The notes: generated by a model from the sequence alone, not told the origin. 64,000 bases of DNA from Prorocentrum cordatum (GCA_963575745.1 CAUYUJ010015837.1:700264-764263); one strand, 5' to 3'. Shown: positions 30,730-42,167, numbered from the stretch's first letter. Numbers and translations are program-made.

Positions 30730-31370
30730 TCTTGAGGCACTCTTGGGCTCGATTGGACCATCTTGGGAACGTCTTGGAGGCCAAGTTGGGGCTATCTTGG
30801 GCTCTCTTGGGGCCTGTTGAAGGCCTCTTGGGGCCCTTTGGGGGCTCCTCGGGGGCTTCTTTGGTCGTCTTAGGGCGTTCGTGGCCCGTCTGACGCCGTC
30901 GGGAGCCGTCTTGGAGGCCTCTCTGAACCGACTTGGGCCCCTCTTGGGGCGCTTCGGGTCCGTCTTGGAGGCCGTCTTTGGCGTCTTGGAGGCCTCTTGG
31001 GCCGTCTTGGGGCCCTCTTGGGGCCTTCATGGGGGCCTCTTGGGCCGTCATGGGGCCATCTTGGAGGCCTCTTGGGCGCTTTAGGGTCGATGCTGGGGGC
31101 CTCTTGGGCCGTCTTGAGGTCTTCGGAAGGCCGAAAAGAAGCAAATGCCAAAATCCTTGAAAAATCAAAGGAACACGAATGATTTTGGCCTCTTCGGGCT
31201 CTCCTTGAGGACCTCTTGGAGCGTCTTGGGGGGCTCTTGAGGTCCTCTTGGGCCATCTTGAACCATCTTGAGGCTATCTTAGGCCGTCTTGGAGGCATCT
31301 TGGACCGTCTTGGAGGCATCTCGGGGCCATCTTAACCGTCTTGGAAGCCATCTTGGGCCATCTTGTGGCC
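30730..31370 (+). repeat. CTTGGG-type degenerate repeat array
   Basis: The longest array of the CTTGGGCCGTCTTGGAGGCC family in this orientation, with one AT-richer insert at 31120-31180. Long frames through it are repeat artefacts. Confidence 0.7.
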
Positions 31371-31489
31371 GTCTGGGGCAGGAAGACCGTTTGCAACCGG
31401 GTCTTCCGGGTGGCCAGCGGGACGCGCCGGAGCCCCAAGGGGAGTTCTTTTGGAATTAGCTTGGCGAATGACCCAACCATACGCAGTTG

Positions 31490-33298
31490 TGAATGCCGCA
31501 ATTGTGCTGGGTGGTGGCGGACGCATGCGGGCGGTGCCACTGGGACCTTCGGTGGAGCTCCCTATGGGGCCACGAAACGCTGTACTGGGTGGGTGAGACG
31601 CGGTCAGCAAGGGCTGTGCTGCGTGGTGGCGGACGCATGCGAGCGGTGCCACTGGGACCTTCGGTGGAGCTCCCTATGGGGCCACGAAACGCTGTACTGG
31701 GTGGGTGAAACGCAGGCAGGGAGCAAGGGCTGCGCAGGGTGGTGGCGGACGCATGCGGGCGGTGCCGCTGGGACCTTTGGTGGAGCTCCCTATAGGGCTA
31801 CGAAGCGCTGTTCTGGGTGGGTGAAGCGCAGGGAACAAGGGCTGTGCTGGGTGGTGGCGGACGCAAGCGGGCAGTGCCACTGGGACCTTTGGTGGAGCCC
31901 CCTATGGGGCCACGAAACGTGCGAGGGGTGTGCCAGAATGGGGTGTGGAACCGCATGCCAGCGCAGCCACTGGGGCCTTCGGTGGAGCTCCCTATGGAGC
32001 CACGAAGCGTGTGAGGGGTGTGCCGAAATGGGGGGTGGAACCGCATGCGAGCGCAGCCACTGCGGCGTTCGGTGGAGCTCCCTGTGGGGCCACGAGACGT
32101 GTGAAGGGCGTGCCGAAAAAGGGGGTGGAACCGCATGCGAGCGCAGCCACTGGGGCCTTCGGTGGAGCTCTCTATGTGGCCACGAACCGTGTGAGGGGTG
32201 TGCCGAAATGGGGGGGGGGACCACATGCGAGCGCAGCCACTGGGGCGTTCGGTGGAGCTCCCCATGGAGCCACCCACGAAGCGTGTGAGGGGTGTGCCAG
32301 AATGGGGGGTGGAACCGCATGCGGGCGCAGCCACTGGGGCCTTCGGTGGAGCTCCCTATGGGGCCACGAAACGTGTGAGGGGTGTGCCAGAATGGGGGGT
32401 GGAACCGCATGCGGGCGCAGCCACTGGGGCCTTCGGTGGAGCTCCCTATGGGGCCACGAAACGTGTGAGGGGTGTGCCAGAATGGGGGTGGAACCGCATG
32501 CGGGCGCAGCCACTGGGGCCTTCGGTGGAGCTCCCTATGGGGCCACGAAACGTGTGAGGGGTGTGCCAGAATGGGGGGTGGAACCGCATGCGGGCGCAGC
32601 CACTGGGGCCTTCGGTGGAGCTCCCTATGGGGCCACGAAACGTGTGAGGGGTGTGCCAGAATGGGGGGTGGAACCGCATGCGGGCGCGCAGCCCACTGGG
32701 GCCTTCGGTGGAGCTCCCTATGGGGCCACGAAACGTGTGAGGGGTGTGCCAGAATGGGGGGTGGAACCGCATGCGGGCGCAGCCACTGGGGCCTTCGGTG
32801 GAGCTCCCTATGGGGCCACGAACGTGTGAGGGGTGTGCCAGAATGGGGGGTGGAACCGCATGCGGGCGCAGCCACTGGGGCCTTCGGTGGAGCTCCCTAT
32901 GGGGCCACGAAACGTGTGAGGGGTGTGCCAGAATGGGGGGTGGAACCGCATGCGGGCGCAGCCACTGGGGCCTTCGGTGGAGCTCCCTATGGGGCCACGA
33001 AACGTGTGAGGGGTGTGCCAGAATGGGGGGTGGAACCGCATGCGGGCGCAGCCACTGGGGCCTTCGGTGGAGCTCCCTATGGGGCCACGAAACGTGTGAG
33101 GGGTGTGCCAGAATGGGGGGTGGAACCGCATGCGGGCGCAGCCACTGGGGCCTTCGGTGGAGCTCCCTATGGGGCCACGAAACGTGTGAGGGGTGTGCCA
33201 GAATGGGGGGTGGAACCGCATGCGGGCGCAGCCACTGGGGCCTTCGGTGGAGCTCCCTATGGGGCCACGAAGCGTGTGAGGGGTGTGCCAGAATGGGT
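31490..33298 (+). repeat. Satellite array: ~115-bp then 90-bp units (about 15 copies)
   Basis: From ~31930 the unit is 90 bp: GGGTGTGCCAGAATGGGGGG, TGGAACCGCATGCGGGCGCA, GCCACTGGGGCCTTCGGTGG, AGCTCCCTATGGGGCCACGA and AACGTGTGAG. The later copies are almost identical. The first ~430 bp have longer related units with CTGTACTGGGTGGGTGA. Since 90 is a multiple of three, several frames stay open. A relative lies inverted at 62990-64000. Confidence 0.95.
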
Positions 33299-33412
33299 GT
33301 GGGAGGGGGAGGAGGGGGGAGGAAGGGGAGGAGGAGGAAGGAGGAGGAAGGAGGAACGCGGGGCGCCGTCTCTTCAAAACGAGGACCCAACACCACAGGA
33401 TGGTTGGGAAAA
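33299..33412 (+). repeat. (GGA)n and conserved terminus of the 90-bp satellite block
   Basis: A GGA/GGAAGG run is followed by GCGGGGCGCCGTCTCT, AAAACGAGGACCCAACACCA and CAGGATGGTTGGGAAAAA. The same sequence, reverse complemented, stands at 62847-62905 next to the inverted satellite. A degraded match lies near 38350-38390. Confidence 0.85.
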
Positions 33413-33749
33413 AACCGAAAACCAAAACCGAAATCATCCAGCACGCCAGGCACCTTCGCGACGGATCGACAGGGGGCGGCGGATCGGCTGGCTCGCAATA
33501 CTGACTATATCCAGGGCGGATCGGCCCAGAAAAGATATCCAGCTGCCTGCGGCAAGTCCTGCCACCGTGGCAGAGCAGCTTTCCGGATTTCGATTTTTCG
33601 AGGGGGCAAAGAAGCCGTGAAGTGTGGCACCTCATGTCCCAAAGCTTGGAAGTGCCGTAACATGTGGTACACTCTTCCACGTTGTGTAGGGTGGTCTCTT
33701 CTCGTCTTCGTCGTTTTCCTCCCCTTCTTCCGTCCTTCTGCCGGGCAGT

Positions 33750-34050
33750 CTGGGGCGTCCATTGGGCCACGTTGGGGCCGTCGTGGGGCTCTCTTGGGTT
33801 GTCTTGCTCTGTTGACCGTCGGGGGGGTCTCGGGGGCCGTCTTGGGATTGTCTGGGGCAGTCGAGGAGCTCCCTTTGGCCGACCTGGGTCTCTGGAGGTC
33901 CTCTGGGGCCACCTTCGGGCCCTCTTGGGTTCGTCCTCGGCCGCCCGTGGGCCTTCTTCAGCTGTCGTGGGGCTGTCTTGGAGGCCTCGTGGGGTGTCTT
34001 CAGGCCCTCTTGGGCTGTCTTCAAGCTCAAGCGTCTTGAGCTGACGGAGT
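33750..34050 (+). repeat. CTTGGG-type degenerate repeat array
   Basis: Units of TTGGGGCCGTCGTGGGGCTC type, ending in an AT-richer insert (34040-34110). A shorter remnant lies at 34370-34450. Confidence 0.6.
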
Positions 34051-34450
34051 CCCAAAAAGGCGAGAAGGCGAACAACGTCAAAAACCGGAAGACACATATG
34101 TACTGTAGCCTCTTCGGGCCCAGTGGGGGACCCTCATGTGGCCCTCGTGGGCTGTCTGGAGGCCACCTTGGGCTGCCTTGGGGCCACATCGGAGTCAACC
34201 CGCATGGCAAGGGTGAGCAACTTTCCAAGGCTTCCCTTGCATCCGTGCCCCTTCGGCCGATCCCTGGCAACTTTCGCCGGCCAGCCCCACTTGACAAATG
34301 CCAACATGGCTTTCCAAGGTCCTTGCATCCTGACCGCGCATCCATACTATATGGTTTGACTGTAGGCTGTGCAGGAGGCATCTTGGGCTATCTCGGCGGC
34401 CTTTGTGGCTTGCCTGGGCCGTCTTGGAAGCCCTCTTGAGTATCGTGGAC

Positions 34451-36490
34451 GCCTTGGAGAGCCTCGGGAGGCGTCGAGCGCCGCCCATGAGCTCTTGGGA
34501 AACGGGGGCGGTGCACGCAAGATTCTGTTACGGGGAGGGGAAGGGCTCTTTAGAAGACTACCGAGTTCTACCAGGCAGAACTTGGCATGCTGCAGTCATC
34601 CCACATAGTAAGGATGATCGACTTCCCATGGGTACCCTTGCAGTCTTGCCTTTTCGGTCATCTTCGGTCCATTCTCAACCACTCTCGATGGCCAGCCCAG
34701 GTCGAAGAGCCTCGGCATGGACATCCAAGGCCCGTGCATCATTACCGAGCATCCTTACTATATGGGTTGACTGTACCACGCCTGAACATGACAGGGGGAA
34801 CGGTGGGGGATCACGATCAGCACCTTTCGAGGTCGCAGTCTTGAGGTTGCCAGTGGCACGCGGGAGTGAGCATACACATGCACATACACAGACGCACCGA
34901 TTTTTCCAAGAAGAGCGCGTTCGTATCGGGCCCCCACGTTGCGGACAAGTCGCGCAGCAATTATTCCAAGCCGCAGCTGTGCATCTTATGAGAGCTGGAA
35001 GAGTTAGGGCAGTAGCTGCGCCCGAAAAGGAGGCACTGGCGAGCCAGGACCCACGCCAACTGCACAGGCAGAAAACGATAGCCAATCTCCACTGGACGCG
35101 CTGTGCCATCACCACAACGCGCAAATGGAGTCCCCAAGGCGATAATGGCTTGGCAGGCCGGCAATTCCCCCCGCGTGACGCAGATGCACCACCAAGATGT
35201 TTAGCTAGCTGCGCGAGGGCAACGCCCTTGGTAGTAACTAATCCTGCGACTGGATGAAGGCTGCCAAAGGGCGGCCACCTGCGCGCGGCCTTGCAGAACC
35301 GCGTGGCACGGAGTTTTTTCCGCGGCGGCAGCCCATACTGCTGGTTCATGGACATGGGCGCAGTGGTCGCTCACCCCTGCGCTCCAATCAACGAGAGGAA
35401 TGGCGCAAAGAGAAGACTTGCAAACGGCCATGCGCTGAGGGTCATTCGCAGGGGGCCCTGTTGAAGCGGGGCGTTCCGGAGTCCTGGGAGGTATGAGCGC
35501 TGCAGGCATCGCAAATGCTCGAACGCACTCTTTGGGCGAGCGTGGGTCAGCAAATCCCTCCGAGGACCGAGAAGCCTGGACCGCCATTTGTATTTCACCG
35601 CGCTGCGACACGCCTGATAAAGAACACCATGCGTTGCTCGGAAGCACGGGAGGGAGAACTGGCAGATGTCGGGCAGCGCCTTCTCGCACCATGCTCGCAG
35701 GCCTCCCATTGTGGCAGCCCTCGTGATGGTTCGCGGGACCTCTTGACTTTGGGTTAATACAGAAAAATCGATTCTTCAAGAGCCTTCAAGACGACCGAAG
35801 AGAATATCGGCTCCGCCCTAGTGGGGGCTGCCTCGTTAGATGTTCGTTTGGGGGACCTTCTGGGGCCCACCAAACGGATCCCTTCGACTCTACTTCGACT
35901 CTGGCTCGACCCTCTCGACTCTAGTTCGACTCTAGCCCGACTCAAAGTTCGACTCAAGTTGGGCTTCAGTCGATGGACTTTCGACGCAGCATCGACGCAT
36001 GAGATGAGCGAGTGGTTCCGGGGAGGTCCCCCGAACAAGCATCTAATCGGGCGGGGCTAGGACGAGGACAAGTTCGTTCCAGAGCGTTCCAAAACACGCT
36101 CAGAGCGTTCCGGAACGCTTGGACAGGGACGCGGCGCCCGAGACATCTTCCAGAACCGCCAGATTTCAGATATTCTCGATGTATCCTCACTCGATGTTAT
36201 CTGTTCCTCCAGCTCTCCAGCTAAACGGTTTGCGTCTTGAGTTCTGCCTGCCGAGTTTGTCTGCCGCGTCTTCCTGCGCTCTCGGCCGAGGGGCAGCTCG
36301 GGGTCCCCAACTGGCGGTCCGGCAGGATCGCTTGTCCCTACGCATCCCTGCCGAGGACCTGCTGGGAAGGTGCCGGTCGTGGCCGAGTCTTGTGAGCGGC
36401 CTGTTGAGGCGGACGGAAGTCCGCCGTTCATGGGGCGTCTGTGTGGGAGGGGGTTCTGGGGGAGGGGTGGAGGGCTGCGAGGAAGGAGGA
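34451..36490. other. No gene recognised; TCGA-rich repeat at 35870-35990
   Basis: Open frames exist on both strands (for example minus 34675-35355 and 35201-35779) but carry no motif I can assign. At 35876-35968 short CTCGACTCTAGTTCGACTC units repeat irregularly. At 36055-36125 AGAGCGTTCC/GGAACGCT units repeat. Confidence 0.4.
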
Positions 36491-36547
36491 GGGGGAGGCA
36501 GGGTACGAGGAGGATGAGGAGGAGGACGAGGAGCAGCAGGAGAAGCA

Positions 36548-36625
36548 TGAAGAGGAGGAGGAGGAGGAGGAGGAGGAGGAGGAGGAGGAGGAGGAGGAGG
36601 AGGAGGAGGAGGAAGGAGGAGAGTA
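36548..36625 (+). repeat. (GGA)n tract
   Basis: About 22 GGA units within purine-rich sequence. Downstream, 36720-36800 reads FRNVKTLVEEAEQNLFGE in one frame. This looks exon-like but is too short to assign. Confidence 0.9.
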
Positions 36626-37330
36626 AGAGGAGGAGGGAAAGGAGGGAGACGCAGCGGAGGAGCAAGATGTGCCGTGGCGGGCACGAACGACGGCTTTTTG
36701 TCGGACCCCCTCCCCATGCTGCCGAGGCCTGGAGTTCCGCAACGTGAAGACTCTCGTGGAGGAGGCGGAGCAGAATCTGTTCGGCGAGAGCAGGCCCAGG
36801 GCGGGGCCCAGAGACAAACCAGCGGCGCGAATGGGTGACCGACCAGCGGCGCCAGCCAGAGTAGACAATATTCGACGCCAGAGTGTACCCCGCGCGAAGG
36901 CTGTCAGAAATCCCGGAATCTCCGGAACGTATCAAATAGCACGCTGTGTCCATAGCCTTGCAACGGGCATGTGTATTGCACAAGTAGCCGAGGACACCCA
37001 CACGGTAGCCATCGCGCAAAGTTTCGAGATGAAGCGATGCAAAAACAAAAAATAGCACGTTGTGTCCATAGATTCTTCTCGCCCTGAAAACTTCGAGGAA
37101 CGAGGTCGGCTTGCGTTTTTGTCCGAGCCTTTCCGTCTCCGGGAGGCCGCTCGTCGCCGCGGCCGGCTCCGCCCCGAAGCTCTTGAGTCAGGACGGCGGT
37201 CGGCTCACGGGCCGCGCTCTGACCTCCGCGCCCCGTGCTTGCCTCGTGGGTCTCGGGGGCACGTCTTGGCCCGAGGTCGCCTGACGTTTTCGGCCTCTGT
37301 GGGGTCTCATCGGGGCCATGGGCCGTCAAA

Positions 37331-37497
37331 TAGGGCGACGGGATCTATGCATATCCACTGCTCCTGGCCAGGCCCATCCTGGGCCCAGGAGCGGTGTATA
37401 CGCCCTCCTGGCCTGGCCAGAGAGGCATATACACAGCTCCTGGGCCCAGGATGGGCCTGGCCAGGAGCAGTGGATATGTATAGATCTCGTCGCCCTA
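37331..37497. mobile_element. MITE-like hairpin element with 62-bp inverted arms and TCAAA target-site duplication
   Basis: The left arm (37331-37392) and right arm (37436-37497) are reverse complements with two mismatches in 62 positions, around a ~43-bp loop. The arms start TAGGGCGACG and contain GCTCCTGGCCAGGCCCATCC. The element is flanked by TCAAA at 37326-37330 and 37498-37502, so insertion as a unit is well supported. There is no ORF, so it depends on an enzyme supplied elsewhere. Confidence 0.88.
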
Positions 37498-37656
37498 TCA
37501 AACACTACTCAGGATGAGAAGCCCGTCCTGGGAAAGCGGCCGAGCCCTTCGGTTCGCTCGCTGTGAAAGCAAATCGGTGTTGGGCATCTGGGAACGATCA
37601 GACCCACTGCCTCCATGCGGCCCTGCCGCTTTGCAGGGAGGGTCAGGAGAGGAACG

Positions 37657-37680
37657 GGAGAGAGAGAGAGAGAGAGAGAG
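37657..37680 (+). repeat. (GA)n microsatellite
   Basis: About 12 GA units. From 37681 to 39480 there is no recognised gene, only unassigned sequence and family E at 39155-39240. Confidence 0.85.
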
Positions 37681-39154
37681 GGGAAGGCAAGCTATGTGCG
37701 CTCGCGCCATATCTCCAATCTCTCCATGTAATCCCTGTCCGTTGAGTTGAGCCTCGCTATATTCGCAGAGTCTGCAATCAGACACCAACTACGGAAACGT
37801 ATCACGTAACAAGCAGGAGTCAAACTGGAGATAAGATGCACGCGCCATTTCAGGAATGCGACCAGCGCAGGGCCGGGGCGAGAGCGAAAGGCGGTTGGAC
37901 GTGGCCGACGCACGCCAGAGCCACTTTCGGGCGGCCCGAGCCACATGCTGATGCAGGGGTGCGGCCAGCGCCACAGCGAGAGCGTCGTCCTGTTGGTCGA
38001 ACGCGCGATGGAAATTCTTGACTCTGGCATGCGCTGCAGCGGGAGCGTTATTTTTGCTGATTGAGGACTTCGACCAGCGATGCGGCGAGATAGCCGTCAT
38101 GTTGGATAGAGTTTCTGTGGAGGTCGGCACATGTGGCACACGCTGCAGCGGGAGCACCAGTGTCGCCGATGCAGGAGTATGGCCACCACTGCGACCAGAG
38201 CGCATCTATTCCCTTGGGTGGAACATCGGCAGAACTGCGCACTTGCGAGATCCCCGACATCCCTGGGCGCTGCGATCTACGCAAGTGTCTGCCCTTTCGT
38301 GATCTCTTGGGGGATCCAGCAGACTTCGTCTCATTCAGATCAGATTTATTCCCAACCCTCCTGTGGTCAGGCTTCCGTTTTGAATGTAGCACTGCTGCTC
38401 CCATCCTTCTCCTCCTCCCAAGCTACCCGCTTCCCTGGGCGCCGCTTTCGTGGGCTCCCGGGAGGTGAGGTTCAGCGGAATGACGTCTTGCTGTGACTCA
38501 GCTGGACCCGATGCGGAGGGGTGCGCCGTGTGAGAAATGGTGAGTGGACGGCCACAACCCTAGTATAAGTCGCTGGTTTCGCTGGGAAGACGATGTACGA
38601 TCATATCCCTATTTTTAGAACGGCGCCGCCCAAAACAGAGACAGTCGGAAACGACGCAAATCGTCGTTCAAATGCCAACATGCACTCAAGAGACTTCACA
38701 CACCGTGAGGCACAGCGTTGTAATGAAGAACGTGGTTTGAGAGTGCGGTTTCAGACGGTGGTACCATAATGTCGTTGAAGAAGGTGGTCTCAGAAGGGGG
38801 ATGGGAGATGTGAATCAAGAAGGTGGGCGTGGGCATTCTCCCCCGCATCATGGCGAGATCCTCCCCAGCCCCCGCCGCACCGCACAAAGGCATCCGCACT
38901 CCCCTCCCGAGGTGCTGCCAACTGCGCAACTGCCGCCCGTGGGCTCCAAGCAAGTCCCGCGGAGCGGTGCCCCAGGCCGGCTCACCGCATGGTGTTGCTA
39001 GCCGTCTCGGGCGGGTTGGGCACGGTAGGCTCGTGTCGTGCCGACGCGGCTGCGACCCCGTCGCGAGCGTTCAAGGCTGAACGCCGCCGACAGCCCAGAA
39101 TCGTCCAATCTACAACGATCTGGCGATCGAGAGGCCGCCGGTCCCAGACCCTGG

Positions 39155-39240
39155 ACGTCATAAACTTTCATGGCGTCGACCCCCAGAGGTCTGGACCCAT
39201 TCCCAGGGACCGGTGTTTCCTCCTGGCTCGTTTTTTGACG
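39155..39240 (-). repeat. Dispersed repeat family E, copy 1
   Basis: On the reverse strand this reads CCGGTCCCTGGGAATGGGTC and CAGACCTCTGGGGGTCGACG. It matches 45445-45515 on the + strand (GGTCCCGGGGAAGGGGTCCA). Confidence 0.5.
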
Positions 39241-39484
39241 GCCCCGCGGCCCGACGTCCGTCGTGATTTTTGTTCGCAACGCGATGGGGTCCGGGGGTCG
39301 TCAGAGGTTGGACGATCCATGCGGTTTCCGGAGCGGGCGTCGGGGCCGTCACGACCGTAGCCTGCCGCACGTCGCCGGGGTGTAAGTTTCACGGCGCCAC
39401 GGCGCTGGGGGCGTTGGGAGAGGGCGCCCTCGTGCGCGAAGTTGGTCGCGCTTTGCGGTTCGGCTCCGATATCTCATTTGAGTT

Positions 39485-39680
39485 CCCTCGGTACGCCCGT
39501 TTTGAAACGCAGCACGTACCGTGCTTAAAGCGTCCGTCCCAATACGATGCGTGTCGGCTCAGCGTATTCTCCCACGCCTTGTCGAACGTTTCGCGTCATA
39601 CCTACGCTTTCAGCCTACCCATTGAGCTCCGTATCGATACGCTACATGTTGCGTGCTGCGCATCGGGGCAGCTAAGCTCC
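39485..39680 (+). repeat. Dispersed ~195-bp repeat family D, copy 2
   Basis: It matches 11691-11886: CGCCCGTTTTGAAACGCAGC at the start, TTGAGCTCCGTATCGATACG inside, and TGCGCATCGGGGCAGCTAAG at the end. Confidence 0.6.
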
Positions 39681-40360
39681 TCGTCCTCGTGGCCCCTGCC
39701 ATCACCCCCCTCTGTGATCTTTGGGCCGTAGCTCGGGCCACTGGCGGCCGTTCGGGATGGATCCGGGCACCCTCGGAAGGCTCTCGGCGAGGCGCAGCTG
39801 CTGGAGAGCACCCAGAGGCTGGAAAACCGCCGAGAGCCGACGAGGACGCAGGAAAACCTGAGGTTCGAGCCTGGGACGCAATACTTATCCCCCCCCGCCT
39901 GGTCCTCCCCCCCGTGGGGCGGCGCCAGAGCGCGAAGTTATTCGCGGTTCACGCTTCTCGGCGGCGAGCGAGGGGGGGAAGTGAGAAGGAGAATGCCTTT
40001 CCGACGGCGGCGGGACTTCTCAGAAGCCCTCGCGCCCTCTGAGAAGTTTCCTGTCGTCGTGGAAGGCTCAGAAGACTTCTCAGAAGGCCGGTGGGCTTCC
40101 GAGCCTTCTGGGAAGGCCTCCTTCTCCCTTCCCCCCAGGGCTCGCCGCTGAGCTTCGAGCAGCGCGAAAGAAAGCGCGACGCTGTGGGCGCCCTCTTGTG
40201 GGAAAGGTGCCCTGCCCGCCGCTGGGGGGGCCCGGCCTTTTTGGAGGCCCCCACGGGCCAGGGACGCCGAGCAGTGCTCCCCGCACCCCGCGCCCGAGCC
40301 GCAGCACCTCTTCCCGCCTATGCCGCCGAGGAGCGCCATGGGGGACGGCGGGTCCCGAGA

Positions 40361-40433
40361 TAGGAGGCCACATGCGAACCCTACCCCTCCGAAATCGTGG
40401 GGGGTAGGGGTAGGGCTCGCATGTGGCCCCCTA
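40361..40433. repeat. 73-bp hairpin with ~30-bp arms
   Basis: GGCCACATGCGAACCCTACC on the left pairs with GGTAGGGCTCGCATGTGGCC on the right, and the pairing extends into TAGGAG/CCCCTA. The loop is only a few bases plus GAAATCG. It could be an element core or a structured RNA; it has no ORF. Downstream, 40600-40745 reads an Ala/Asp/Glu/Gly-rich frame (AAEGDAAPLEDDGALTEGEG) that may be an exon, unassigned. Confidence 0.75.
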
Positions 40434-40775
40434 CGAGGGAAGCGGGCCCTGAGGCTCTTTTTCGCCGCTCTCGGGCTGTCCCGGGGCCGTCCACGGGCCC
40501 CATCGACTCCGGAGGAGCAACACGTCCATGGGGGAAGGCCCGACGGGGCCCAGGGCCCGGCTCCCCGAGGGCCCGTGGCCCCCATGCAGCCGAGGACCAG
40601 GGCCTACCCCTCCGAGGCGCCCCCGCCCGCAGAGGACGACGGCTCGGCCGCGGAGGGCGATGCCGCGCCCCTTGAGGACGACGGCGCGCTGACGGAGGGC
40701 GAGGGCGCGCCGGCGGAGGACGAGGTGGAGCCTGGAGGAGGGAAAGGTACCCCGTCGACCACACGTAGGAGTGAC

Positions 40776-40913
40776 GTGACCTTTCGCCGGAGTGACCTCC
40801 GGTGCGGGTCCACTGGGGTCCCCCGATCGCCGAACGCGATGCGGTATTCGCGTCTTGCGCGCTCGTGTTTTGGTCCCCCCGCGGCCCCCAAAAAGCCGCG
40901 CACAGAAGGTCAC
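40776..40913. repeat. Family B short inverted-repeat element, copy 2
   Basis: GTGACCTTTCGCCGGAGTGA at the left and AGAAGGTCAC at the right, with a TGGGGTCCCCCGATCGCC core. It lies directly before a family A element. Confidence 0.7.
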
Positions 40914-40944
40914 TCTTACCCACGGTCGCTTGTGCGTGTAGCCG

Positions 40945-41085
40945 AAACGTACCTACACCGCTACCCTTCGCGGGTATTCTCCTTTTGGGGGCCTCCTGGG
41001 AGGCCTTCGTCGCCATCGCTGGATGCGCCTCAGAATCCTGGTCAGAACGCGCCCTGGGAGAGGCCCTGGGGAGCGGCTGTCTCGG
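40945..41085. repeat. Family A element, copy 3
   Basis: It carries TTTTGGGGGCCTCCTGGGAG, a TCAGAATCCTGGTCAGAACG segment and CGCCCTGGGAGAGGCC. The left end CACCGCTACCC is inverted as GGAGCGG. It is adjacent to family B copy 2. Confidence 0.6.
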
Positions 41086-41211
41086 GGCCGCTTGCTCTGC
41101 CCAGGGTGGAGCCGGAAGAGGAGCCCGCGGCGGAGGGCGGAGGAGGTCGCCCGGCAAGGCTTCGGGCTGCGCACGGCAGGCCCCCCCCCTTGAACGAAGG
41201 TTTGCAATCGT

Positions 41212-41213
41212 TT

Positions 41214-41249
<36 letters not shown>

Positions 41250-41290
41250 TTTTGTTTTTTTTGCAATCCTTCGTTGTTTTTTTTTTTTTG
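41212..41290 (+). repeat. Interrupted poly(T) tract
   Basis: A run of more than 30 T, then GTTTTGTTTTTTTTGCAATC and another T run. It may be the trace of a retrotransposed poly(A) on the minus strand, but no ORF adjoins it. Confidence 0.9.
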
Positions 41291-41477
41291 CATTCTTGGC
41301 TGGCTCAACGGGCCCCTTGGCGGTCTCGGCACCCCGCGCGCCGCCTCTGGCGGCGCCCTTTGGCGCGCTCCGCGCTCCGGGTTTGGGTCTTGATGCCGCC
41401 CCGGGCGACGGTCGGCTCGAGGTATGCAAGGTCGAGATCGGTTCGGGGAGGGTACCCTGATGTTCTTCGTGGTTGTT

Positions 41478-41660
41478 GGAGGAGGAGGAGGAGGAGGAGG
41501 AGGAGGAGGAGGAGGAGGAGGAGCAGGACAGGATGAGGATAATGAAAAGGAAGAAGAGGAGGAGGACGAGGAGGGAGGAGGGAGGAGGGAGGAGAGGAGG
41601 AAGGATGGAGGAGGGAGGACAAGGCGGATGAGGGAGGGCAGGAGGGAAGCAAGGAGGGAG
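41478..41660 (+). repeat. (GGA)n and purine-rich tract
   Basis: A pure GGA run at 41480-41522, followed by ~140 bp of GGAGGAGGGAGG-type purine sequence. Confidence 0.88.
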
Positions 41661-41914
41661 GAAAAGGAGGGAGGGAGTACACGCATCGTGCATCTTGGGG
41701 GAGGGCACCCTCGAAGGTTCCTCAGTTTGGACCGGCGGAGGGTCCCATGTTTTTGACAGATGTTCTTCTGTCCTTGGCCCGGCTGTGCTCAGGGGGGCCC
41801 GTAGAGGCTGTCCAGGTCTACCTAAGGGGGGCTGCCTGTGCGGAAGTCGAAGCCTTACCAACGTCAAGCGTGATTCGAGAGAAAAAATCAGCAGAGCGGT
41901 CTGGACGGCGTTCC

Positions 41915-41990
41915 CATGAGATCCTGGCGACTCAATTTTTCCGATCCGGGCGTTTTCGCTCAATTTCGGGCCCCGGGACCTTGCTCGAAA
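41915..41990 (+). repeat. Dispersed repeat family F, copy 2
   Basis: ATGAGATCCTGGCGACTCAA, TTTTTCCGATCCGGGCGTTT and TCGCTCAATT match the reverse complement of 11510-11590. Confidence 0.55.
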
Positions 41991-42167
41991 AATGATGCAG
42001 AAAGATGGGGCCCGGGGCTCCAGTCATGATGGTTTGCGATGTTTTTTTTTGTAACGTCGGATCTCAGGGTCGGTCCAGCCGAATCCCTTCAAGTGGATTC
42101 CCGTGAGGCCTGGGCATCGGCTTGACTGACCTGGGCCTGGAGACGGCAGTTCCGTGGCCGATTTCTA

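Noticed and set aside
31490-33298. CRISPR-like array
   Set aside because: Units are directly adjacent with no unique spacers, and the setting is eukaryotic.
31341-34097. Several 300-430 codon ORFs through the satellite array
   Set aside because: The 90-bp unit is a multiple of three, so open frames are inherited from one unit in several frames and both strands.
34675-35779. Overlapping minus-strand ORFs considered as LINE fragments
   Set aside because: No reverse-transcriptase, endonuclease or finger motif could be found in any frame.
36057-37058. 333-codon minus-strand ORF
   Set aside because: It crosses the (GGA)n tract as poly-Leu and shows no recognisable domain on either side.
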